In this document: positions 33,554 through 46,752 of the stretch, in pieces | Numbering within the stretch: position 1 is the stretch's first letter | Layout of the letters: every line of letters starts with the position of its first letter | Assembly (NCBI GenBank): GCA_018398815.1 | Contig: CM031595.1 | Coordinates: 134,419,346-134,483,345 of the forward strand | Source: Conus ventricosus | Taxonomy: Eukaryota > Mollusca > Gastropoda > Neogastropoda > Conidae | DNA: 64,000 nt | Direction: 5' to 3' | Translations under genes and position numbers: made by a program | The notes under the pieces: generated by a model | Seen by the model: the letters and a program-made list of their open reading frames with translations, nothing else | Database searches by the model: none | What the model was told of the DNA's origin: nothing

Positions 33554-36500
33554 AATGAGTTTTCAGTAAAGTGTGGGTACAGAGCTACTAGATGAGTCTT
33601 CAGTAAAGTGCTGGGTACAGAGCTACTACATGAGTCTTCAGTAAAGTGCTGTACAGAGCTACTAATGAGTCTTCAGTAAAGTGCGGGGTACAGAGCTACT
33701 AGATGAGTCTTCAGTAAAGTGCTGGGTACAGAGCTACTAGATGAGTCTTCAGTAAAGTGCTGGGTACAGAGCTACTATGAGTCTTCAGTAAAGTGCTGGG
33801 TACAGAGCTACTAGATGAGTCTTCAGTAAAGTGCGGGGTACAGAGCTACTAGATGAGTCTTCAGTAAAGTGCTGGGTACAGAGCTACTACATGAGTCTTC
33901 GTAAAGTGCTGGGTCAGAGCTACTAGATGAGTCTTCAGTAAAGTGCGGGGTACAGAGCTACTACATGAGTCTTCAGTAAAGTGCTGGGTACAGAGCTACT
34001 ACATGAGTCTTCATAAAGTGCTGGGTACAGAGCTACTACATGAGTCTTCAGTAAAGTGCTGGGTTACAGAGCTACTACATGAGTCTTCAGTAAAGTGCTG
34101 GGTACAGAGCTACTACATGAGTCTTCAGAAAAGTGCTGGGTACAGAGCTACTACATGAGTCTTCAGTAAAGTGTGGTACAGAGCCTACTACATGAGTCTT
34201 CAGTAAAGTGCTGGGTACAGAGCTACTACATGAGTCTTCAGTAAAGTGCGGGGTACAGAGCTACTACATGAGTCTTCAGTAAAGTGCTGGGTACAGAGCT
34301 ACTACATGATCTTCAGTAAAGTGCTGGGTACAGAGCTACTACATGAGTCTTCAGTAAAGTGCTGGGTACAGAGCTACTACATGAGTCTTCAGTAAAGTGC
34401 TGGGTACAGAGCTACTACATGAGTCTTCAGTAAAGTGCTGGGTACAGAGCTACTACATGAGTCTTCATTTAAAGTGCTGGGTACAGAGCTACTAACATGA
34501 GTCTTCAGTAAAGTGCTGGGTACAGAGCTACTAGATGAGTCTTCAGTAAAGTGCTGGGTACAGAGCTACTAGATGAGTCTTCAGTAAAGTGCTGGGTACA
34601 GAGCTACTACATGAGTCTTCAGTAAAGTGCTGGGTACAGAGCTACTACATGAGTCTTCAGTAAAGTGCTGGGTACAGAGCTACTACATGATCTTCAGTAA
34701 AGTGCTGGGTACAGAGCTACTACATGAGTCTTCAGTAAAGTGCTGGTACAGAGCTACTACATGAGTCTTCAGTAAAGTGCTGGGTACAGAGCTACTACAT
34801 GAGTCTTCAGTAAAGTGCTGGGTACAGAGCTACTACATGAGTCTTCAGTAAAGTGCTGGGTACAGAGCTACTACATGAGTCTTCAGTAAAGTGCTGGGTA
34901 CAGAGCTACTACATGAGTCTTCAGTAAAGTGCTGGGTACAGAGCTACTACATGAGTCTTCAGTAAAGTGCTGGGTACAGAGCTACTACATGAGTCTTCAG
35001 TAAGTGCTGGGTACAGAGCTACTAATGAGTCTTCAGTAAAGTGCGGGGTACAGAGCTACTACATGAGTCTTCAGTAAAGTGCGGGGTACAGAGCTACTAC
35101 ATGAGTCTTCAGTAAAGTGCTGGGTACAGAGCTACTACATGAGTCTTCAGTAAGTGCTGGGTACAGAGCTACTACATGAGTCTTCAGTAAAGTGCTGGGT
35201 ACAGAGCTACTACATGAGTCTTCAGTAAAGTGCTGGGTACAGAGCTACTACATGAGTCTTCATAAAGTGCTGGGTACAGAGCTACTAGATGAGTCTTCAG
35301 TAAAGTGCTGGGTACAGAGCTACTAGATGAGCCCTTCAGTAAAGTGCTGGGTACAGAGCTATAATGAGTCTTCAGTAAAGTGCTGGGTACAGAGCTACTA
35401 CATGAGTCTTCAGTAAAGTGCTGGGTACAGAGCTACTACATGAGTCTTCAGTAAAGTGCTGGGTACAGAGCTATACATGAGTCTTCAGTAAAGTGCTGGG
35501 TAAAAGAGCTACTACATGAGTCTTCAGTAAAGTGCTGGGTACAGAGCTACTACATGAGTCTTCAGTAAAGTGCTGGGTACAGAGCTACTACATGAGTCTT
35601 CAGTAAAGTGCTGGGTACAGAGCTACTACATGAGTCTTCAGTAAAGTGCTGGGTACAGAGCTACTACATGAGTCTTCAGTAAAGTGCTGGGTACAGAGCT
35701 ACTACATGAGTCTTCAGTAAAGTGCTGGGTACAGAGCTACTACATGAGTCTTCAGTAAAGTGCTGGGTAAGAGCTACTACATGAGTCTTCAGTAAAGTGC
35801 TGGGTACAGAGCTACTACATGAGTCTTCAGTAAAGTGCTGGGTACAGAGCTACTACATGAGTCTTCAGTAAAGTGCTGGGTACAGAGCTACTACATGAGT
35901 CTTCAGTAAAGTGCTGGTACAGAGCTACTACGAGAGTCTTCATAAAGTGCTGGTACAGAGCTACTACATGAGTCTTCGTAAAGTGCTGGGTACAGAGCTA
36001 CTACATGAGTCTTCTTGATAAAGTGCGGGGTACAGAGCTACTACATGAGTCTTCAGTTTTTAAAGTGCTGGGTACAGAGCTACTACATGAGTCTTCAGTA
36101 AAGTGCGGGGTACAGAGCTACTACAATGAGTCTTCAGTAAAGTGCTGGGTACAGAGCTACTACATGAGTCTTCAGTAAAGTGCGGGGTACAGAGCTACTA
36201 CATGAGTCTTCAGTAAAGTGCTGGGTACAGAGCTACTACATGAGTCTTCAGTAAAGTGCTGGGTACAGAGCTACTACATGAGTCTTCAGTAAAGTGCGGG
36301 GTACAGAGCTACTACATGAGTCTTCAGTAAAGTGCTGGGTACAGAGCTACTACATGAGTCTTCAGTAAAGTGCTGGTACAGAGCTACTACATGAGTCTTC
36401 AGTAAAGTTGCTGGTACAGAGCTACTACATGAGTCTTCAGAAAAAGTGCTGGGTACAGAGCTACTACATGAGTCTTCAGTAAAGTGCTGGGTACAGAGCT

Positions 36501-39500
36501 ACTACATGAGTCTTCAGTAAAGTGCTGGGTACAGAGCTACTAGATGAGTCTTCAGTAAAGTGCTGGGTACAGAGCTACTAGATGAGTCTTCAGTAAAGTG
36601 CTGGGTACAGAGCTACTACATGAGTCTTCAGTAAAGTGCTGGGTACAGAGCTACTACATGAGTCTTCAGTAAAGTGCTGGGTACAGAGCTACAATGAGTC
36701 TTCAGTAAAGTGCTGGGTACAGAGCTACTAGATGAGTCTTCAGTAAAGTGCTGGGTACAGAGCTACTACATGAGTCTTCAGTAAAGTGCTGGGTACAGAG
36801 CTACTACATGAGTCTTCAGTAAAGTGCTGGGTACAGAGCTACTACATGAGTCTTCAGTAAAGTGCTGGTACAGAGCTACTACATGAGTCTTCAGTAAAGT
36901 GCTGGTACAGAGCTACTACATGAGTCTTCAGTAAAGTGCTGGGTACAGAGCTACTACATGAGTCTCAGTAAAGTGCTGGGTACAGAGCTACTACATGAGT
37001 CTTCAGTAAAGTGCTGGTACAGAGCACTACATGAGTCTTCAGTAAAGTGCTGGGTACAGAGCTACTACATGAGTCTTCAGTAAGTGCTGGGTACAGAGCT
37101 ACTACATGAGTCTTCAGTAAAGTGCTGGTACCGAGCTACTACATGAGTCTTCAGTAAAGTGCTGGGTACAGAGCTACTACATGAGTCTTCAGTAAAGTGC
37201 TGGTACAGAGCTACTACATGAGTCTCAGTAAAGTGCTGGGTACAGAGTACTACATGAGTCTTCAGTAAAGTGCTGGGTACAGAGCTACTACATGAGTCTT
37301 CAGTAAAGTGCTGGTACAGAGCTACTACATGAGTCTTCAGTAAAGTGCTGGGTACAGAGCTACTACATGAGTCTTCAGTAAAGTGCTGGGTACAGAGCTA
37401 CTACATGATGTCTTCAGTAAAGTGCTGGGTACAGAGCTACTACATGAGTCTTCAGTAAAGTGCTGGGTACAGAGCTACTACATGAGTTTTCAGTAAAGTG
37501 CGGGGTACAGAGCTACTACATGAGTCTTCAGTAAAGTGCTGGGTACAGACTACTACATGAGTCTTCAGTAAAGTGCTGGGTACAGAGCTACTACATGAGT
37601 CTTCAGTAAAGTGCTGGTACAGAGCTACTACATAGTCTTCAGTAAAGTGCTGGGTACAGAGCTACTACATGAGTCTTCAGTAAAGTGCTGGGTACGAGCT
37701 ACTACATGAGTCTTCAGTAAAGTGCTGGGTACAGATACTACATGAGTCTTCAGTAAAGTGCTGGGTACAGAGCTACTACATGAGTCTTCAGTAAAGTGCT
37801 GGGTACAGAGCTACTACATGAGTCTTCAGTAAAGTGCTGGGTACAGAGCTACTACATGAGTCTTCAGTAAAGTGCTGGGTACAGAGCTACTACATGAGTC
37901 TTCAGTAAAGGCTGGGTACAGAGCTACTACATGAGTCTTCAGTAAAGTGCGGGGTTTACAGAGCTACTACATGAGTCTTCAGTAAAGTGCTGGGTACAGA
38001 GTACTACATGAGTCTTCAGTAAAGTGCTGGGTACAGAGCTACTACATGAGTTTCAGTAAAGTGCTGTCAGAGTACTACATGAGTCTCAGTAAGTGCTGGT
38101 ACAGAGCTCTACAAGTCTTCAGTAAAGTGCTGGGTACAGAGCTACTACATGAGTCTTCAGTAAAGTGCTGGGTACAGAGCTACTACATGAGTCTTCAGTA
38201 AAGTGCTGGGTACAGAGCTACTACATGAGTCTTCAGTAAAGTGCTGGGTACAGAGCTACTACATGAGTCTTCAGTAAAGTGCTGGTACAAGAGCTACTAC
38301 ATGAGTCTTCAGTAAAGTGCTGGTACAGAGCTACTACATGAGTCTTCAGTAAAGTGCTGGGTACAGAGCTACTACATGAGTCTTCAGTAAAGTGCTGGTA
38401 CAGAGCTACTACATGAGTCTTCAGTAAAGTGCTGGGTACAGAGCTACTACATGATCTTCAGTAAAGTGCTGGTACAGAGCTACTAGATGAGTCTTCAGTA
38501 AAGTGCTGGGTACAGAGCTACTACATGATCTTCAGTAAAGTACGGGGTACAGAGCTACTACATGGGTCTTCAGTAAAGTGCTGGGTACAGAGCTACTACA
38601 TGAGTCTTCAGTAAAGTGCTGGGTACAGAGCTACTACATGAGTCTTCAGTAAAGTGCGGGTACAGAGCTACTAGATGAGTCTTCAGTAAAGTGCTGGGTA
38701 CAGAGCTACTACATGAGTCTTCAGTAAAGTGCTGGGTACAGAGCTACTACATGAGTCTTCAGTATTGATCTAAAGTGCGGGGTTTACAGAGCTACTACAT
38801 GAGTCTTCAGTAATGCTCTAAAGTGCTGGTACAGAGCTTCTATGAGTGCTTCAGTATTGATCTAAAGTGCTGGTACAGAGCTACTACATGAGTCTTCAGT
38901 ATTGATCTAAAGTGCTGGGTACAGAGCTACTACATGAGTCTTCAGTATTGATCTAAAGTGCTGGGTACAGAGCTACTAGATGAGTCTTCAGTAAAGTGCT
39001 GGTACAGAGCTACTAGAATGAGTCTTCAGTAAAGTGCTGGGTACAGAGCTACTAGATGAGTCTTCAGTAAAGTGCTGGGTACAGAGCTACTAGATGAGTC
39101 TTCAGTAAAGTGCTGGTACAGAGCTACTACATGAGTCTTCAGTAAAGTGCTGGTACAGAGCTACTAGATGAGTCTTCAGTAAAGTGCTGGTACAGAGCTA
39201 CTACATGAGTCTTCAGTAAATGCTGGAACAGAGCTACTACATGAGTCTTCAGTAAAGTGCTGGGTACAGAGCTACTACATGAGTCTTCAGTAAAGTGCTG
39301 GGTACAGAGCTACTACAGAGTCTTCAGTAAAGTGCTGGGTACAAGAGCTACTACATGAGTCTTCAGTAAAGTGCTGGGTACAGAGCTACTACATGAGTCT
39401 TCAGTAAAGTGCTGGGTACAGAGCTACTACATGAGTCTTCAGTAAAGTGCTGGGTACAGAGCTACTACATGAGTCTTCAGTAAAGTGCTGGGTACAGAGC

Positions 39501-42500
39501 TACTACATGAGTCTTCAGTAAAGTGCTGGGTACAGAGCTACTACATGAGTCTTCAGTAAAGTGCTGGGTACAGAGCTACACATGATCTTCATAAAGTGCT
39601 GGGTACAGAGCTACTACAAGTCTTCAGTAAAGTGCTGGGTACAGAGCTACTACATGAGTCTTCAGTAAAGTGCTGGTACAGAGCTACTAACATGAGTCTT
39701 CAGTAAAGTGCTGGGTAAGAGCTACTACATGAGTCTTCAGTAAAGTGCTGGTACAGAGCTACTACATGAGTCTCAGTAAGTGCTGGGTACAGAGCTACAA
39801 CAGAGTCTTCAGTAAAGTGCTGGTACAGAGCTACTACATGAGTCTTCAGTAAAGTGCTGGTACAGAGCTACTACATGAGTCTTCAGTAAAGTGCTGGTAC
39901 AGAGCTACTACATGAGTCTTCAGTAAAGTGCTGGGTACAGAGCTACTACATGAGTCTTCAGTAAAGTGCTGGGTACAGAGCTACTACATGAGTCTTCAGT
40001 AAAGTGCTGGGTACAGAGCTACTACATGAGTCTTCAGTAAAGTGCTGGGTACAGAGCTACTACATGAGTCTTCAGTAAAGTGCTGGTACAGAGCTACTAC
40101 ATGAGTCTTCAGTAAAGTGCTGGGTACAGAGCTACTACATGAGTCTTCAGTAAAGTGCTGGGTACAGAGCTACTACATGAGTCTTCAGTAAAGTGCTGGG
40201 TACAGAGCTACTACATGAGTCTTCAGTAAAGTGCTGGGTACAGAGCTACTACATGAGTCTTCAGTAAAGTGCTGGGTACAGAGCTACTACATGAGTCTTC
40301 AGTAAAGTGCTGGGTACAGAGCTACTAGATGAGTCTTCAGTAAGTGCTGGGTACAGAGCTACTACATGAGTCTTCAGTAAAGTGCTGGGTACAGAGCTAC
40401 TACATGGGTCTTCAGTAAAGTGCTGGGTACAGAGCTACTACATGAGTCTTCAGTAAAGTGCTGGGTACAGAGCTACTACATGAGTCTTCAGTAAAGTGCT
40501 GGGTACAGAGCTACTAGATGAGTCTTCAGTAAAGTGCTGGGTACAGAGCTACTACATGAGTCTTCAGTAAAGTGCTGGGTACAGAGCTACTACATGAGTC
40601 TTCAGTATTGATCTAAAGTGCTGGTACAGAGCTACTACATGAGTCTTCAGTATTGATCTAAAGTGCTGGGTACAGAGCTACTACATGAGTCTTCAGTATT
40701 GATCTAAAGTGCTGGTACAGAGCTACTACATGAGTCTTCAGTATTGATCTAAAGTGCTGGGTACAGAGCTACTACATGAGTCTTCAGTATTGATCTAAAG
40801 TGCTGGGTACAGAGCTACTAGATGAGTCTTCAGTAAAGTGCTGGTACAGAGCTACTAGATGAGTCTTCAGTAAAGTGCTGGGTACAGAGCTACTAGATGA
40901 GTCTCAGTAAAGTGCTGGGTACAGAGCTACTAGATGAGTCTTCAGTAAAGTGCTGGGTACAGAGCTACTACATGAGTCTTCAGTAAAGTGCTGGGTACAG
41001 AGCTACTAGATGAGTCTTCAGTAAAGTGCTGGGTACAGAGCTACTACATGAGTCTCAGTAAAGTGCTGGGTACAGAGCTACTACATGAGTCTTCAGTAAA
41101 GTGCTGGGTACAGAGCTACTACATGAGTCTTCAGTAAAGTGCTGGTAACAGAGCTACTACATGAGTCTTCAGTAAAGTGCTGGGTACAGAGCTACTACAT
41201 GAGTCTTCAGTAAAGTGCTGGGTACAGAGCTACTACATGAGTCTTCAGTAAAGTGCTGGGTACAGAGCTACTACATGAGTCTTCAGTAAAGTGCTGGGTA
41301 CAGAGCTACTACATGAGTCTTCAGTAAAGTGCTGGGTACAGAGCTACTAGATGAGTCTTCAGTAAAGTGCTGGGTACAGAGCTACTACATGAGTCTTCAG
41401 TAAAGTGCTGGGTACAGAGCTACTACATGAGTCTTCAGTAAAGTGCTGGTACAGAGCTACTACATGAGTCTTCAGTAAAGTGCTGGGTACAGAGCTACTA
41501 CATGAGTCTTCAGTATTGATCTAAAGTGCTGGGTACAGAGCTACTAGATGAGTCTTCAGTAAAGTGCTGGGTACAGAGCTACTAGATGAGTCTTCAGTAA
41601 AGTGCTGGGTACAGAGCTACTACATGAGTCTTCAGTAAAGTGCTGGGTACAGAGCTACTACATGAGTCTTCAGTAAAGTGCTGGGTACAGAGCTACTACA
41701 TGAGTCTTCAGTAAAGTGCTGGGTACAGAGCACTACATGAGTCTTCAGTATTGATCTAAAGTGCTGGGTACAGAGCTACTAGATGAGTCTTCAGTAAAGT
41801 GCTGGGTACAGAGCTACTACATGAGTCTTCAGTAAAGTGCTGGGTACAGAGCTACTACATGAGTCTTCAGTATTGATCTAAAGTGCTGGGTACAGAGCTA
41901 CTACATGAGTCTTCAGTATTGATCTAAAGTGCTGGTACAGAGCTACTACATGAGTCTTCAGTATTGATCTAAAGTGCTGGGTACAGAGCTACTACATGAG
42001 TCTTCAGTATTGATCTAAAGTGCTGGGTACAGAGCTACTACATGAGTCTTCAGTATTGATCTAAAGTGCTGGGTACAGAGCTACTACATGAGTCTTCAGT
42101 ATTGATCTAAAGTGCTGGGTACAGAGCTACTACATGAGTCTTCAGTATGATCTAAAGTGCTGGGTACAGAGCTACTACATGAGTCTTCAGTATTGATCTA
42201 AAGTGCTGGGTACAGAGCTACTACATGATCTCAGTATTGATCTAAAGTGCTGGGTACAGAGCTACTACATGAGTCTTCAGTATTGATCTAAAGTGCTGGG
42301 TACAGAGCTACTACATGAGTCTTCAGTAAAGTGCTGGGTACAGAGCTACTAGATGAGTCTTCAGTAAAGTGCTGGGTACAGAGCTACTAGATGATCTTCA
42401 GTAAAGTGCTGGGTACAGAGCTACTAGATGAGTCTTCAGTAAAGTGCTGGGTACAGAGCTACTAGATGAGTCTTCAGTAAAGTGCTGGGTACAGAGCTAC

Positions 42501-42604
42501 TAGATGAGTCTTCAGTAAAGTGCTGGGTACAGAGCTACTAGATGAGTCTTCAGTAAAGTGCTGGGTACAGAGCTACTAGATGAGTCTTCAGTATTGATCT
42601 AAAG
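33554..42604. repeat. 38-bp satellite with 46-bp variant, 9 kb
   Basis: Roughly 230 head-to-tail copies of GAGTCTTCAGTAAAGTGCTG-GGTACAGAGCTACTACAT (38 bp). Two variable characters recur: the unit end is TACAT or TAGAT, and a long form (46 bp) carries an extra TTGATCTA after CAGTA. Long units cluster at 38753-38960, 40596-40800, 41510, 41745 and 41865-42290. The patterns starting at 38753 and 40596 match unit by unit over at least 11 units, which implies a higher-order duplication of about 1.84 kb. No coding potential is claimed. Confidence 0.97.
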
Positions 42605-42660
42605 CGTTGGTCAAACCGTGTGTGCTCTGCTAACATGGTCTGCACCACAGCTACACTGTG

Positions 42661-42835
42661 CTGTGTGTGTGTGAGTGTGTGTGTGTGTGTGTGATTGTGT
42701 ATTTGTGCGTGCGTGCGCGCGCGCACGCGCGTGTGTCTGTGTGTGTGGATGTGTGTACGTGTGCGTGCGTGCGTGCGAGAAAGCGTGCGTCTGAGAGAGC
42801 GTGTGTGCATGCGTGAGCGCGCGGGCGCGCGCGTT

Positions 42836-42884
<49 letters not shown>

Positions 42885-42890
42885 ACGGGT
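42661..42890. repeat. (TG)n / (CG,TG) microsatellite
   Basis: TG repeats with GCGC-rich interruptions, ending in an uninterrupted run of about 20 TG at 42839-42882. The frames of 86-135 codons on both strands are repeat artefacts. A second short TG/CG run sits at 43355-43390. Confidence 0.95.
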
Positions 42891-43440
42891 GCGTTACTAT
42901 GTGGGGACACGTGCAGGCTTGTGTGAACATCTGCATGTTGTTACTGTGGGGCCGTATGTGCATGAACACTATCTCAGTGGAATGGCAGTTCAGGCGATGT
43001 TCTACACACATGTTGAAGAAAAGAAAGTCGGGGAAAAATTCCACTCGAACAGGCGCACAATCCGTGTTCACCCCGTTCTGTACAAGGACACGCACGCGCT
43101 GACACAGACGTACCTCACGACCCACTCGTTCACATACGCAATCATCACGCACAAGTGCCTGGAAAGGGACGGATTGACACAGTAGTTGCAATAATGTAGG
43201 CGTAGTAGTAGTACTGGTAAGACAGCCTCGAGCCAAATTATCGCCAAACTCATCATTGCAGCATAGGCCTGCAGTGAAATTGAAATCTCTGTCACCTTGT
43301 TGTACTCCCGGTCTTAAAGAACAGGGAGTACTTTAGAATGGGATCGAAGAAATGCTGTGGGTGCGTGCGCGCGCGCGCGTGTGTGTGTATGTGTCCGTCC
43401 GTGGTCAAAATGTGTTCCCCTCGCTCCAGACAAAACTACT
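42891..43440. other. Unassigned DNA between two satellites
   Basis: About 550 bp of mixed sequence with open frames on both strands (42841-43185 plus, 43068-43295 minus). None is recognised and they overlap each other, so I do not call a gene. It contains a short GC/TG run near 43355-43390. Confidence 0.4.
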
Positions 43441-44500
43441 GTGCCGATCTTTCTGAAAATTTGTAGATATGTTTATTATGGGTCACGGATGATGCCCGAT
43501 GTTTTAGTTTACCATTATAGCCGTTACTAACGGCTGTAACAGCCTGTAACGGTTTTTCTTATTTATGGAGTATCTCAGAAAGTAACTGGCCGATCTTTCT
43601 GACAATTAGCAGTTATGTTTATTATGGGTCACGGATGATGCCCGATGTTTTAGTTTACCGTTATACCCCTTACTAACGGCTGTAACGGCCTGTAACGGTT
43701 TTTCGTCTTTATGGAATATCTCAGAAAGTACTTGGCGGATCTTTGTGAAAAATCGCAGGTATGTTCACTATGGGTTACGGATGTTGCCCGATGTTTTGTT
43801 TGCTGTTATAGCCGTTACTAACGGCTGTAACGGTCTGTAACGGTTTTTCTTCTTTATGGAATATCTCAGACAGTACTTGGCGGACTTTGTGAAAAATCGC
43901 AGGTATGTTCACTATGGGTTACGAATGATGCCCGATGTTTTAGTTTACCGTTATAACCGTTACTAACGGCTATAACGGCCCATAACGGTTTTTCTTCTTT
44001 ACGGAATCTTTCAGAAAGCACGTTGTCGATATTTCTGAAAATTTGTAGGTATGTTTATAATGTGTCACGGATGATGCCCGATGTTTTAGTTTACCATTAT
44101 AGCCGTTACTAACGGCTATAACGGCCCATAACGGTTTTTCTTCTTTATGGAATATCTCAGAAAGTACGTGGCCGATCTTTTGTGAAAATTTGTAGGTATG
44201 TTCATTATGGGTCACGGATGATGCCCCATGATTTAGTTTACCACTATAGCCGTTACTAACGGCTATAACGGCCACTAACGGTGTTTCTTCTTTATGGAAT
44301 ATCTCAGAAAGTACTTGGCTGACCTTTCTGAAAATTTGTAGGTATGTTCATTGTGGGTCAGGGATGATGCCCGATGTTTTAGTCTACCGTTATAGCCTTT
44401 ACTAACGGCTATAACAGCCCATAAAGGTTCTTCTTTTTATGGAATATCTTAGAAAATATGTGGCCGAAAATTTCTGAAAATTTGTAGTATGTTCATTAGG
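43441..44500. repeat. About 146-bp satellite, left part
   Basis: Seven and a fraction units; successive ACGGATGATG-type starts fall at 43484, 43631, 43777, 43921, 44067, 44214 and 44360 (144-147 bp). Each unit contains a near-perfect palindrome, AGCCGTTACTAACGGCT, and further TAACGG motifs. The next unit is interrupted after TTCATTA by the LTR at 44501 and resumes after 52690. Because 147 bp is 49 codons, the minus strand stays open over two units (43970-44275). I regard that as a repeat artefact. Confidence 0.93.
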
Positions 44501-46731
44501 GGTCACGAGTTTGTCACGAGGCCTACCGACGTTCGACCCACCTGGGGTGGGGGAATTACTTATTTGTTTATTGTCGTTGCTGTTTTTCGTGTTTTCCGCC
44601 CCTTAGTGTGGCTATGGTGCGTGCACCTTGGTGTAGTTCAGCTCAACTTCGGTTTGCTTTCTCTCTCTCTCTCTCTAATTCCACCGCCCGTGCAAATTCA
44701 TCCTGCAGGTTCACGGTGGTCGGTACCTTTCTCTCGAACTTTCTGTCTGTGGGCCTCTCGCCTGTCTTTTTACCTGTCGCACGTGCTTCATTTCTTTTAG
44801 TTTGAAGTATGCTCACTCTGTGACGTAGGGGGGGCATGTTGGCCGCCATTGGCTGAGGGAGTTAGCTCTTCACTCGAGGGGAAGTTTGTCTCTGGAGCGC
44901 CTGCCCATCTTGGTTCTTCACCGTATCATCGAAAGTACAGCCTGTACTTTCAATTCCTGCAGTCGGCCTGTAGGAGAGGGACATCACTTCTTTTTTCCCC
45001 GCATCTTCGCCTCTGTCCTCTCAGACTGGACAGAGGGTAGAGAGAGTCGTTTGACCCGCCTCTTCGGGTCACCCACGGTAGCTGGTAAGCACAGTTTCGT
45101 GGTTTGTTTGTTTTGGTTTTTGTTGTTAGTCGGCTTAGTCTCCTCTTTTGCGCAATTTTCTTTTTTTTTTCGAAATTGTAAGAGAAATATTGTTTGAGAC
45201 CTTTTCTCTGGTTAATTCATTTTTAACCCGGGCCCATTCTAAATTATTTCCAAAATTCTTTCTCCTGTTTATGCATCGGGTGATGCGGTATCGGGGGGGA
45301 TGGAGAAAAACTTGGTGATTCGGGGTTGGAACTTGCTTGGTCTCGCTCGTCCGCCCCTGTCACTTTCGCCGGACTTTTACCCTTTTCGGCCACCGTCTGT
45401 TTGTGTGTGCAAGGAGAACGAGTTTTATGTTCGCGAGCGTGCGTACGCATGATTTGTCGTTCGGATGCGTGTTGGAGATTTGTGTTATTTTGAAAGGTGG
45501 CTATAAATGTGACAATTATGCCATTGAATTATTATTTGCAAATGTGGGGGCAGTATAAGCGATGGTCGCTGTGTTGGTGATTTCCTAAAAAAGGGTGAAT
45601 GTTAAAATGGGGTGAGAAAAAGGATGAAAAATAATTCATATTTGTTTTATAACCTGTTGATTTAATGCAGTCTTTTACCTGCACGTGTGAGAAGACCCTA
45701 GTGAATATCCCTGATTCGAGGGGTTTACTGTGTTATGCTCAGGTCTGTGTTGAGCTGGATTGTGGGTGCATTTAATAGACTTCCCCTCGCCCATCATGCG
45801 AGTGGCTGTTAAGATTGACAGCATGGGTCAGACTGTACTGACGGGGGGGTTTCCCAGTACCCTTCTTCCTTCTTCCCTTTCCTCCTTCCTTCTTCCTTCC
45901 CTCCCTTTCTTCTCTCCTCCCAGCTACGTTTTCCCTTCCCCCCCTCCCGGGGGCTTCACCTGGAGTCTGGACTGGATGGTCCCACGTGCGGGTTTGAGGC
46001 CACACTCTGGCTGAGACCAGGACTGGTTTGGTGCCACGTGCTGGTTGAGGCCACACTCTGGCGGACCGCGGACTGGATGGTGCCAACGCGCTGGTCGGGC
46101 CACGCCCTGGTCGGCCCCGGACTGGTAGGGGAGCCCGCCGTCTTGAACTGGCCCGGGCCCTGACCCCCGTCCAGGACCTCCAGTAACAGCGCCATTTTCC
46201 CCCCCCCCCCCCCCTCCGGGACGCGCTCTTCACTGCCTGCTTGTGAGTCGGGGGCGTGGGCTTGAGCGACTCCCTGCGAGAACCGACCCGGCTCGGAGCA
46301 CCTAGTGCGACAGGGGCTCCCAGTGGACTTGACAAGGGGCAGGGTGTGGACGCACTCCATGGTGTTAGAAGGGATCGAGCTGGAAGTGTTTCTTTATAAT
46401 TGTGTATATGTTATATGTGCGGGAATGCTGTAATTGTGATTGTGTACGTCGAAAGGGTGAAATGTTATTATAATTGTGCATGTTTGGTGTTGTTGGATGC
46501 TTGATTGTGATTTTTGCAATGTTGTGTGCTTTTGGAATGCTTAAATCGTGATTGTGCAGGGGTGTTTTGTTGGAATGCTTATTTATGACTGAGTGTGTGG
46601 TGAATAAATGGGGTGTTGTATCGTAATCTTTTTTTGTGTGGGCTCTTGCGAGGCGTGTGAGGTCAGTTCATTTCCCTTCACTCCCACCTAGACCGATCCT
46701 GTCAGGCAGACCTCCAGGGTCGGTCGTGACA
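44501..46731 (+). repeat. Left LTR (2.23 kb)
   Basis: Begins (T/G)GTCACGAG, duplicated as TTTGTCACGAGG, and ends TCGTGACA, a perfect short inverted end with TGTCACGA. Unusually long for an LTR. It contains a CCTT-rich pyrimidine tract (45855-45950), a 51-bp tandem repeat (45967-46130), a C-run (46200-46215), TGTG/TGGAATGCTT repeats (46400-46570) and AATAAA at 46603-46608 as a candidate polyadenylation signal. Confidence 0.85.
45967..46130 (+). repeat. 51-bp minisatellite inside left LTR
   Basis: About three copies of a unit containing GACTGGATGGTGCCACG, GGTTGAGGCCAC and CTCTGGCTG. The right LTR has the same array at about 51928-52095. 51 bp equals 17 codons, which explains the open frames with a repeated W-H-x-L-V-E-A peptide. 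Not considered coding. Confidence 0.85.
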
Positions 46732-46733
46732 AT

Positions 46734-46752
46734 TGGGGGGCTCGTCCGGGAT
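46734..46752 (+). other. tRNA-Pro-type primer-binding site
   Basis: Two bases after the LTR end, the sequence TGGGGGGCTCGTCCGGGAT matches the classic 18-nt site complementary to the 3' end of tRNA-Pro, with one extra G in the G-run. This is where minus-strand DNA synthesis would be primed, and it fixes the plus orientation of the element. Confidence 0.85.

Noticed and set aside
33554..42604. Long array looked at as a CRISPR
   Set aside because: Units are contiguous 38/46-bp tandem repeats without unique spacers, in a eukaryotic context with no cas genes.
42550..43185. Frames of 86-135 codons on both strands
   Set aside because: They mostly read through a TG/CG microsatellite and overlap each other.
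43970..44275. 101-codon frame with a 49-residue repeat
   Set aside because: The 146-147-bp satellite happens to keep phase over two units. Other units break it.
45772..46360. Frames of 134-187 codons in the left LTR
   Set aside because: They come from the 51-bp repeat, pyrimidine tract and C-run. The right LTR gives different, equally meaningless frames.
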